Source of the DNA: Urophycis tenuis
Lineage: Eukaryota; Chordata; Actinopteri; Gadiformes; Phycidae
DNA: 64,000 bases
Direction: 5' to 3'
Assembly: GCA_036785325.1 (NCBI GenBank)
Contig: JAXIVH010000008.1
Span: 5,052,328-5,116,327 of the forward strand
Made by a program: the position numbers and the translations under genes. Below the pieces are notes generated by a model. It had not been told where the DNA came from. It worked only from the letters and a program-made list of their open reading frames with translations, and made no database searches. This document shows, one piece after another, positions 12,720 through 24,278 of this stretch. The stretch's first letter is position 1. Every line of letters begins with the position of its first letter.

Positions 12720-13507
12720 ACATTTTTACATTTGTATCTTGGCCATTCAGTTTCATATGTGTGACCAACAGCTCCTGTGATTAAAAATGTAGCACTCTTT
12801 GAAAGTGTAATGTCACTGTCACTTTGTTCATAATTATGAACAAAGTGAGTTCACAGGTCAATAACCTCTTGATTATTTTAAAAGTAGTTTGCATTCAGCA
12901 TTTTATGTTTTAAAATAATCTATATATTTTATATTTAATTACATTTATTTGCACTCATTCACTCTGTCACCTTAAGTTTATTTTATTTCGCCCAAGGCTT
13001 GGTAAATATAATATATTATATAATATAATAAGGAGAACAAAAATAATACAAAAAATGAACAAATTAGGCTAAATCAAAATTTGTAAAAACAAAGAAAAAA
13101 AAGACAATGACCCCCCCCAAAAAAACAACATATAAATGCAAAAAAAATACAACAAAACAACTCAGCTAAGAGAAAACTGATAGAAAGTGAGGCTGTCCAC
13201 CCAGCTCAAGATTCACTAAGCTAGATCTCCTTATGATAATCCCTTTTGGTTTCGTACTTCAACCCGTTCAAACGCCGGCTCCTCGCGGCCTGAAACCCGA
13301 CCGCTGCTGCCCAACAAACGGCCGCTTTATTCCCCAACCGCCCCTACTGACGGCCTCCTGCCGGGATTAACCGGCCCGATTTTAATACACTTACGTCCGC
13401 ACCCAGCGGTCTATCAGCGCCACAATGCTCATCTTACACCTCCAACAAGGGAGAAGGCCTACTCCGCTGTCCTGGTGTTCTCCGATGATCCCCGAGTGTG
13501 GAGCCGC

Positions 13508-13551
<44 letters not shown>

Positions 13552-15260
13552 CACCCGGCTAACTTCGTGGCCGCCTTCTTTCATTTCCAAACCCCGCCCT
13601 CCTCGGCCGCCCCGCGTTTGGCTGCGCACTGCGCCGAGATCTAGGGATCCCGTCAACAAAGCGTCTTAAAGGAATGGTGATTAGCTTGTGTAATTAGCCT
13701 GTCGGGAATTCTTGAGCTGGCGTGCCGGCGTGGATTACGGTAGGAGAACGATACGCTCGCCGGCCACGTGGTTAAAAAGGGGGGGGGGGCATTGTCGGTT
13801 GTAAATAAGGGGGTGTCACGTTGTGAAATCGACACGACAGCCTCCGCGGTGCTGGTCAGGTCAGGCCGAACAATGAGCTGGGAAATCAGGCCCGAGAAAC
13901 GTGATCGATGCAGACAGTAAGCCGAAGCAAGGATTCATTCGACCACTCGGGGTGGGCTCTGCACACACGGCCAGGTGCGGTGTCGCTCTGGGTCACAAAG
14001 GTTATCGCGGTTTTTTTAAGCAATTGAATGCATGCGGTGTTCTCCGTCATTTGATCTTATTTTTTTGTTCCCGAAGTCATGTTTCATTGACGTCAAACTT
14101 ACATCGACAATTTTGTATTCGTCCATCCATCCACTTAAAAAACTTTATTCTGGGTCAAAACAGGGTTCATCCAAGATGAAAGGGGAACCCCCCCCCCCTC
14201 CCTCTTTCTCTCTCTCTCTCATCCCTCTCTCTTTCGTGTTAGTTAAGGGCCCTCAAATTCCCCTGACCAATCTTGAAGAAGTGGAGGAAACCAGATGACC
14301 TGGGTATCCATGGTTACAACCATGTGACTTGATCCAGTGTTACCCCGGCAGGGCAGGACTGCACCCAGCTCTCTAGCTACACCTCACCACGCCTGAGAGG
14401 CCTTCATCAAGTAACATTACATGTTAAAAACATTCAACCCCTAACTGCTCCTTAATGACATGCAGCAACAAAATATAAATATATAGCTTTGGATCAAAAG
14501 CGTCTGCTAAATGACTACATGTGTACATACATGTGCATCGATTCAAGCAGCAGAGACGGGGCCGTGTGTACATTCCTGTACTGTTTATGTTGATGAACAG
14601 CGAGAACCCTGAGCGTGTCTACAGAGCGCGTTAAAAGGCCGAGGTCACGACCTCTCCGGGGGTCCAGGTCCTAATGTGCACGGGGGGCCTCCTGGGGAAA
14701 CAGGAAACACGACACCGGCCGGCCGACCACGGGGGGGGCCGCGCCCGGCACGTCCTCACGCCCCGTCAACACAGCGCTGCTGCCATGGCGACCGCCCCCC
14801 CCCCCTGTCCTCTGGGTGACAGCGGCGTCCAGGGGAGGAGGCGGTGATGATGAACCGGTCGGACGCGTGCGGCCCGGATCCTGTTTCCCGGCCGGGCGGC
14901 GGTGCAGAGTTTCATGTGTTAGGAGAACGCTGAGGGCGGAGACAAAATGGCCGTGCCCCCCCCCCCCCCCCCCGTGCATCAGGTGGAGAGAGAAGCAGGG
15001 CTGTGTTGTGTCTGTTAGTGGACGCATACATTCACACACACTCTCACTCACTCACTCACTCACTCACTCACTCACGCACGGCTGTTTCTGCCGCTGTGGA
15101 TTGGAGGCCACGGTCGCTCGGGGGATCGTCATCGTTTGTTTGTCGTTTGAAACTGAAAGTAAGGTAAAAAAAATAACAGCGAAGCTGACCAGGGGTCAGT
15201 CGGTGTGTTCACAGCCCCCCTGCTGGCAGCCCTGTATGGTAGGCGGGGTTACAACGTGTG
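12720..15260. other. Convergent intergenic region, SARG to KIF17
   Basis: No gene was found. The AT-rich stretch 12.8-13.2 kb holds short TAATATA repeats. A TG run lies at 13507-13549 and a GC-rich C-run segment at about 14.64-14.98 kb. A minus-strand AATAAA (TTTATT at 14144-14149) could serve KIF17 as a distal poly(A) signal. A CTTTGGAT..AAAAGCGTCTGCTAAATG SINE tail sits near 14488-14515. A CACT repeat lies at about 15038-15075. Confidence 0.5.
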
Positions 15261-15274
15261 TATCAGTCTGTCAT

Positions 15275-15570
15275 ATCACAGTCCATTGTGTCCCACTTTG
15301 ATATCACAGTTCCATTATATCACAGTCTGGCATCACGGCCCGTTATATCACAGGCTGTACATCACAGTCTGGCACCACGGTCAGTTATATCACAGGCTGC
15401 ACATCACAGTCTGGCACAACAGTCCATTATATCACAGGCTGTACATCACAGTCTGGCACCACGGCCCGTTATATCACAGGCTGCACATCACGGTCCATTA
15501 TATCACAGGCTGTTCTGTCCCAGTCCAGTATATCACAGTCTGGTCTAACCATCGATCATCACAGTCCATT
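15275..15570. repeat. Minisatellite just 3' of KIF17
   Basis: An irregular tandem array has units of about 30-35 bp built on TATATCACAGGCTG, CATCACAGTCTGGCA and CACGGCCCGTTA. It begins about 55 bp beyond the KIF17 stop codon (15626), so it probably lies in the KIF17 3' UTR. It reads open in several frames but resembles no protein. Confidence 0.85.
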
Positions 15571-15625
15571 ACATCACATGCCTGGCGTCCCGGTCTGGTC
15601 CCGACGAGGAGGTCCACCGCGGCCC

Positions 15626-17985
15626 TCAGTTCCCGTCCAGGGGGAGGTGCGTCCGGCTCCTCCTCCTCCTGACCTTAGCGCCATTGGGAGCGGGCGCGTC
15701 CAGGGACTCCAGCCTGAAGGGTCTCGGGGGGCCGGCGTCGGGGTCAGTGGCGCCGGTCATGTGACCCGCCCTGCCGACTGGGGGGTCAGAGTAGGAGAAG
15801 GTATTACAGTGTGAGCCCACTGCGTTGACCCAGGCCTGGCTGTCACAACATAGGTGCATTTCACATGGAGTTAAAGTATCTATCTACTGTTTAAAACTTC
15901 CTTTACTGGTGTAAAGGAGCGTGGCTTGTGGTGATGCCCAGGTTAATGCTGAGTTCACACGACTCAGAACGCTGACCCCTTCTGGACAGCACGGGGAAAA
16001 CACAGAAATACTCCCAATACGGATGACCATATGTTGTTATGGTGATGTCTTATTGTTTACATAGAATGGAATAAAATACATCCATAAGACATACATTAGA
16101 AAACATCCGGTCGTAAATTCCATCATGGAGGATGGCAAAAAACAACAACATGAACGAGGGAATGGGAACCATCACTTTTACTTCCCTCCCCTCCCGTGTC
16201 CCTGCTCTCAGACAGGTGTGGTTCTTACCTAGAACCTTGGTGGTCTCTCCAGCCAGCAGCTGACTGGCTCTGGTGGACCTGAAGTAGTTGGAGGCGATGT
16301 TCTCACTGTTGCTGCGGTTCAGCAGCGCCCTGTACCTGTCCTCCTCCACCTAACAGGTGGAGGAGAGACACACGTAGGTCTGTTGAACGCACGCCATCGG
16401 TCTGACCAACAAGCCAAGGTCGTGCACACATGTGCACACACACATGGACATACACACACACACAGACACACGGACATACACACACACACACAGACACGGA
16501 CACACGGACATACACACACACACACACGGACACACACACATACAGACATGGACACACACACACACACACGGACATGGACACACACACACGGACACACACG
16601 CACACAGACATGGACACACACAGACACAGACATGGACACACACAGACACACGGACATACACACACACACACACACGGACACACACACATACAGATATGAA
16701 CACACACACACACACAGACATGGACACATACACACGCACACAGACACACACACACACATGGACACACACACAGACACACACCATGTAGTCCTCCCTGGCG
16801 TCTGCAGCAGAGACGCGGCGCGCGGTGATTCTGGGGGGCAGGGAGGCCACAGCTGGCGGAGAGGGTGGAGACAACAGGCAGCCATTTTGAAACACATCTG
16901 GACGAACTTGAAAGAAAAGAGTTCCCCTGCCAACGCATGGTCACGTTGTTAAGGTCTGGGGGGTGAGACCAACTGGGGGTGGGGTGGGGGGGTGGTCTCC
17001 CCCACTCGGGGTGTGGTCTCACCCGAGGGCAGGGAGGTCTTCTGCACCACCACGTCGGGCAGCCTCCAGGCGCCGGCGTCCTCGTCCCAGGAGGCCTCCC
17101 TCCGCAGGCCGTCCAGGTTGTTGTAGTTGCAGTCCCTGCGCACCAGGGGCGCCATGCGCTCCAGCAGCCCGCCGTGCAGCAGCGCCTCCCGCTCCAGCCG
17201 GCGGATGGTGGCCAGGTAGTCGTTCCTCTCCGCCTCGAACTCCGCCTGCAGGTCTCGGATCTCCAGCTTGGCGGCTTGGAACTGACACAGACCAACTCAG
17301 GTGGTTTGGAGCGGCACGCGCTTTTGTTTTGGCGGAATGAGGCCGAGCATTTTAACTGAGGAGTGGAGGCTGTGAGCGGCCTCACTGAAGGTTAAATTAA
17401 TGTAGCATATAGGATATGTAGCAATTTAGCTGAAATTAATTGCAATTCTAAATTGCAATTGAAATCTAGATTTATTTGGCTCAAGATATATTGTTCTCAA
17501 ATTAAAATGATGAAGGATATTATAAAATATTATAATATTATAGCATATTATAAAAATATTATATAATAAATTATGTTAAAATATAATAAGTAATATATAT
17601 AATAAATATAATAAATTATATTATCAAAATGCTAATAGATCTGACCAGTTAAGGGCCTGGTTAAACCAACAAACCAACCAAGGTCTCCTCCTAGCTTCAC
17701 ATCTCCACCCACCTCCACCTCCACCTCCACCTCCACCTCCACCTCCACCCCCTCACCTTGCCCTGGATGCGTGTGAGCAGCTGGCCCTTGGCGTGCACCT
17801 CGTCCTGGATGGAGTCGTAGACCCGCAGCATGACGCTGTCGCCCTCCTCGCCGCTGTCCCCCAGCGCCTGGATGAGCTGCAGCTTCCTCTGGTCCGCCAG
17901 CCGCTTCCTCTGGCGGTGCCTCTGCTGCAGCTCAGCGTTCCTGGCCTGCTCCCCGCCCAGAACCTGCTGCTCCAGCTGCTGCAGC

Positions 17986-18025
<40 letters not shown>

Positions 18026-21000
18026 ACACACACACACAATCACACACGTCATCACGCACATTATACATAAGCACATACTCATACACACACACACACACGT
18101 CATCACACACACACACACACACACATACTCATACACACACACACGTCATCACGCACACACACACACGTCATCACACACACATACTCATACATACACAGAC
18201 ACACACATCATCACACACGTCATCACGCACACACACACACCATACTATATACAAAATACACACACACACAACATACTGTACATACACAGACACACACATC
18301 ATCACGCACACACACACATAAATACACACACACACGTCATCACACACACACATACTCATACACACACACACACACACACGTCATCACACACACATACACA
18401 CCATACTCATACAAAATACACACACACATCATACATACACAGACACAAAACATCTCAAAGAGTAAAGTAAATGAACTTCATACACATGTGCCCCCCCGGT
18501 CACAACTGCACTGTCCGCTTAGTTCACCTTCATGTAAACTACCAAGTTATATTGACATTAATAGACTAGATAATAGATGTCACAGTTGTCAGCAGAGCCA
18601 GACAGCACCGTACGGCCCGGGTGTGGAGGCCCAGGTGGTACCTCTCCAGGGCGTGTCGGTGGTCCAGGGGTCCAGCTCCTGGTTCTGGTTCTGGTTGGGC
18701 GGCGGCAGAATGGTCTCCACTGACCGTTCCCTCAGTGTTCGCCTGGGCAATGACCGCTGAGCTCCTCTGCACAGGAGACGTCTGGAGTCACATTCAAAAC
18801 ACTAGTTTATACCTTCTTGTAACATAAGGTGCACTATATTAATCCCAGAAAATAAAGGTGTCACAGGAGGAAGTGCAGGACTGGAATAACTATACCGTAC
18901 ATATAAAAGAGATTGAACTAGTTGAATATGAGTAAAACCAACAAAAATGAAAAATATGCGGAAGATCCACTTATCCATATCCACAATATTGTAATGCTGT
19001 ACACTATTTCAGTAGTACAGAAGATACTCATGTTACTGGATTGTGTTTGTGATATTTATGATCGATTTTCACACATTTTCAACTGTTATTCTCATGGGGT
19101 TCTCTGTATACTCATGGGGTTCTCTGAGGGACTCACTTGTTCTATGGGGGTGTTCCTGTGCTGGGGGTTTGGAACCTGCGGTTCCTCAGAGGAACGGGTA
19201 GACTGTTCCTGGGCCTGGCTCACAACCCTGGAGTTCTCTGAGGCAAAGACAACATCAAGGAGGGCTCCTTTAATCCAACAGTACAGCACAACTCATGGAA
19301 CATGATTCATGTAAAAGACAGGAAAGTGTAGTAGCAAGGGCAGTTGACTGTAGTCAAACCGGTAGGCCTAACCCTTGAGCAAGATACTTACTTACTTTTT
19401 TTGCACTTCAATTTTCCATTTATCAATGCACTACCTCACTTTTTCGTACTTTTCTGTGTTTCTGTGTTTTTACGGTGTCCATTTGTCTGTCCATTGTTTA
19501 TTTTGCACCAGGTCTGAGAGGACTGCAATTTCATCTGTGCTATATGTCTGCCATGTAGCACATTTGACAATAAAGATACTTGAATCTTGAATCTTGAATC
19601 TTAACCCCTGCCTTCTACTGAATACCATGTATCTAAATTCACTTTAAGTTGGGGGTTAAATTACCCAAAATTCATCGTCATAATAAACAGATTACGTGTC
19701 ATAACAACGTATTTAGATTGGTGTTGTTGTGATGGTGAATACAATCAGTTGCGACGTTAACCGCTCCCACCGTTGCCATGTGTTGGCTCACAGCGCCCCC
19801 TGCTGGCGACGCTCTTCCCCAGGTCGGCCAGCTGTGCGTCGTAGGCCCTGCGGAGGGCGGCGATGTCGTCCTGGAGCCGGACTTTGGACTGCTGCTCCGC
19901 GCTGTACTGCGCCTGCAGCCGACTCAGCTTGTCCTCGTACTCCTGCAGGCGGGGGACGACGTTCATATAATGGATTTTACACTTTTATCTTATTTTCATA
20001 GTGCGCTCTGAAGAACTCCCTTTGTTCTATGGGGGTGTTCTTGTGCTGGGGGTAGGTGGTTGTTGTTTTTTGTTTTTTTTAACTTTATTTTTAATTTTTC
20101 AAATTTTCAATGTCTTACACAGACAATCAAGACACATGAACTTCATAAATCAGAACATACAAAAATCAGAACATACAGGTCAACGAGGGGAATCAAACTC
20201 ATTGTCTCAGAGAAAGAAAATCACACTACGAAGTAGGGTCACAGTAATCCATAGGTAGGAGGTTAGGAGAAGGGGGACTCATGAGGAGCCATCATAGTTC
20301 AACTGTTAGGAGGGGGAGTCCCTCCAGAATAAGACCATCAAAACATCGGACAGTACAGCACCAAGGACCAACAATGAAGCAACATGAAAAGAAAAGAAGA
20401 CTGCTCTATTCTGTTATCTCCTTTACGTAAGCCATTTCGACCAATATTTCAGGGCTTTGTTACGGTTCAGTCTTAGAGAAAAAGTCAACATCTCCATTTC
20501 ATATATCCCTCTTACAGTGGCTGACCACTCTCCCACCGTTGGCGGTTCTCTATTAAGCCATTTCCTAGTTATTGGTTTTTTTTTCCAGCTGCCAATACTA
20601 TCTTTAATAGGTATTTATCTTGGGATGTAAGGTCAGTTGGTAGATTGCACAAGTAGACGGTTTGAAAAGTATATTCAATGTCAAAACCAAGAATTAAGTT
20701 TATTTCTTCAACTACACCTATCCAATAACACTGAATCACTGGGCAGCACAAAAAGATGTGACTGTGGTCAGCCATCACATTATTACAATGTCTCCAGCAA
20801 TGTCCAGATTCATCTCTGCCGCTCTGTAAACATTTTATTCTTGGGGTAACAAAAAATCTAATAACATTTTTCCAACCAAACTCCCTCCATTTCCCTGAAC
20901 TGGTGGTGGTGGAATTTAATTCGCATATGTTTAACCACTCATCTTCTGTCAGTATTATATTTGCTTCCCTCTCCCATTTACATTTTGTATATGATGTTGA

Positions 21001-22157
21001 CATTCTTTTGTGAGTTTGTAAGGTATATTCTGGACACTACTTTCTTGTGAATTTTACCTTTGTATGCGTCAATGACTATGTTAATGAGGTCCGTGTCACC
21101 TTCTTTCAGAATTTTTATATTTCTATCATAATGATGCCTGAGCTGCAGTAGAAATCCTGTTTATCTAAATCATGGTTTTTCTGTAGTTGTTGGAAACTAT
21201 CCAGTTCTCTATCAGATGAGATCACACAATATGAGGTAATGCCTTTTCGAGTCAGTTCCTTAAATCTCATATCCAGCTGAGCTGGTAAGAAGTCTCTGTC
21301 ATATTCAACCCATCTCAGAAGCCGAGCTTTCCTCTCTAATTTTGAGTTGCTGACCTCCTTGAACCAGATATTAAGGGAAGTTTTTGTTGGGTTATTTAGC
21401 GTACCGTACTCAAATATATATTCTTGAGAGCTTTGTCCCCCAGTAAAGATTGAAGAGGAATATCAAGTTGGTTTAACTCTAGTTCCTTCCATCCTGCATC
21501 ATAGTCCTCCATACACCAATAGACCACATACTGCAGTTGTGCTGCTTTGTAGTAGTCCTCCAGACATGGGAGTGACATCCCACCTTTCTCCTTTGGCAAA
21601 TGTAATGTTTTGTAGCGTACCCTTGGTTTTTTGTTTTGCCATATGAATCTGGAGATGGTCCGATTCCATTCCTTGAACTGTTTAGTTGGTACTTCTACGG
21701 GCAATGATTGAAAGAGGAATAACAGTTGAGGTAATATAACCATTTTTATAGTTTCTATCCGGCTGTATAGATCGAGTATCAGGGAAAGGTGGTTGGTTTA
21801 AAGAAAGCATTGCCTGGATATTTGTTGAATTCCTGCCCTTGTCTTTGTTCAGGTCATACACGTCATAAAAAGGTGCACAACCTCACTGAGACTTATAAAT
21901 GTTTAATAGATGCTGAATACATAAAGCAACCACAAATAAAGCACTGTGGTTCTCTGGCTGTTTGGACAGGGGGAAGGGAGTGGGGGAGGGAGGGAGGGAG
22001 GGAGGGAGTGTTGGAATAGCGGTGGGGTGTTTAATGGGGAGGGGTACCTGTTTAATCTTCTCCTTCTCTGCCTCTGTTGCCCTGGAGTCCGCGGCCCTAC
22101 AGTCCAGCCTCGCCGGCTCAGCGGTGGAGACTTCAGCCGGCGACCCAGACCCCCCAG
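15626..22157 (-). CDS. kif17: KIF17 coiled-coil and tail exons 6-14
   Basis: Exons 6-7 encode the first coiled coil ([18 protein letters not shown]). Exons 8-9 are short linkers with little similarity to human. Exon 10 (17757-17985) gives the second coiled coil starting [16 protein letters not shown]. Exon 11 (17023-17281) holds [20 protein letters not shown]. Exon 13 holds the family block [14 protein letters not shown]. The last exon ends [11 protein letters not shown] and then a basic stretch KVRRRRSR, matching the KIF17 C-terminal nuclear/ciliary localisation signal. From family knowledge, importin-beta2 binding there drives ciliary entry. Confidence 0.93.
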
Positions 22158-23393
22158 CTGGGGGCAGATCACATGACGTCACATTCACAGCATGACCACC
22201 ATTATTCTCCTAATAACCAACGGCACCACCGAACATTCCCTCCCTGGACCCGGAGCTGCCCGGCTACACGGTGGGCCCACCTGCACGTCCTAACCCAGCG
22301 GGTCAGGCTTGTAGTGACCCAGGTTAGATTCTGACCCGCGGCTTGTAGTGACCCAGGTTAGATTCTGACCCCCAGCTTGTAGTGACCCAGGTTAGATTCT
22401 GACCCATAGCTTGTAGTGACCCAGGTTAGATTCTGACCCGTGGCTTGTAGTGACCCAGGTTAGATTCTGACCTGTGGCTTGTAGTGACCCAGGTTAGATT
22501 CTGAACCCCAGCTTGTAGTGACCCAGGTTAGATTGTGACCCATGGTTTGTAGTGACCCAGGTTAGATTCTGACCTGTGGCTTGTAGTGACCCAGGTTAGA
22601 TTCTGACCCACAGCTTGTAGTGACCCAGGTTAGATTTTGACCTGTGGTTTGTAGTGACCCAGGTTAGATTCTGACCCACAGCTTGACCCAGGTTAGATTC
22701 TGACCCACAGCTTGACCCAGGTTAGATTCTGACCCGCGATCTGATTCTATATGTCACTCCCATGCTGTCCTTAAACCCAACCCCCTCTCTCTCCTCGCCC
22801 TCCTGTAAATAAAGACCCCCACACCCATGCACCGACCCAACACATCAACAACAAGGAAAGCCCAAACCACCGACCCGAGGGGAGCTGGTCCCGCCGGCCC
22901 TGGTCCAGCAGCGCCCGCAGCGCCTTGATCTCCTGGCGGTACTGCAGCAGCAGGGCGTCCTTGGGGTCCTGGTTGACGCGCGGCCGGTTCTGGATGCTCT
23001 TGGCGCGGTGGGCGTAGCGCAGCGTGCTCAGGCTCTCCTGGTAGTTGTTGTCGGCGGGCGACAGGCAGGCCACCATCAGCGTGCAGGTGTTGCCGCCCAG
23101 CGAGTCCTGCAGCAGGCGGGTCAGCTTGGAGTCCCGGTAGGGCACGTGGCGCTGGCGCCCGTCCACCAGCGCCGAGATCACGTTGCCCAGCGCCGACAGC
23201 GACAGGTTGATGCGCGTGGCCTCGCGCAGCCGCTCGCCCGCCGCGCCCGTCTTGGACTGCCGCTCGCTGCCCGCCAGGTCCACCAGGTTCAGCTTCCCGG
23301 CGCGCAGACGGTCGCCACCGTCCTCGTCTGGGGGGGTGCACGGCACGCACGCACGCGCACGCACGCACGCGCACGCACGCACGCACACACACG

Positions 23394-23427
<34 letters not shown>

Positions 23428-23616
23428 TACACATACACACGCGCATCACCGTGAGCCTGATGATGATAATGATGATGATGATGATGATGGGGAGTATGTA
23501 GTGTGTGTGTGTGCCTGCACTGCAGATCTCCAGGTGTATATTGAATATGTAGTGTGTGTGTGTGTGTGTGTGTGTGTCTCACCTGTGCTGCAGACCTCCA
23601 GGTGGATGGTGAACAT

Positions 23617-23655
<39 letters not shown>

Positions 23656-24235
23656 ATGTGTGTGTGTGTGTCTCACCTGTGCTACAGACCTCCAGGTGGA
23701 TGGTGAACATGGAGTGTGTGTGTGTGCGTGCGTGTGCGTGTGTGTTTGTGTGTGTGTCAGTACGTTTACATGCAGCAAGAAATTCGAATTTCTAATCGTA
23801 TAAGACATCGTTCGGACTTTTTAAGTGCATGTAAACACCTTAATCCGACCTACTTCGGACCTATTTCGGACATCTAAAATCGGATAACTACACCTGGATA
23901 ATTCGATCATAGTCGGACTTTTAACGGCATGTATACTCAGCAATCGGATCTGAATCGGATTTTGCATTCTGCGCACGCGCAGTGCCATTCTGCACATGCG
24001 CAGCGCCACATAGCGTCCAGAGTCAGCCCATGCTCCGGCTGTTAATCCGATTCTCTGAACGGCATGTATACTCGGACAAGAAATTCGAATTTCTTGCTGC
24101 ATGTAAACGTACTGTGTGTGTATGTCTATGTGTGTGTGTGTGTGTCTCACCCGTGCTGCAGACCTCCAGGTGGATGGTGAACATGGTGTGTGTGTGTGTG
24201 TGCGTGTGTCTGTGTGTGCGTGTGCGTGTGCGTGT

Positions 24236-24278
<43 letters not shown>

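Noticed and set aside
16350..18470. Long open frames of THTHTH / CVCVCV type
   Set aside because: These are translations of CA/TG microsatellites inside KIF17 introns.
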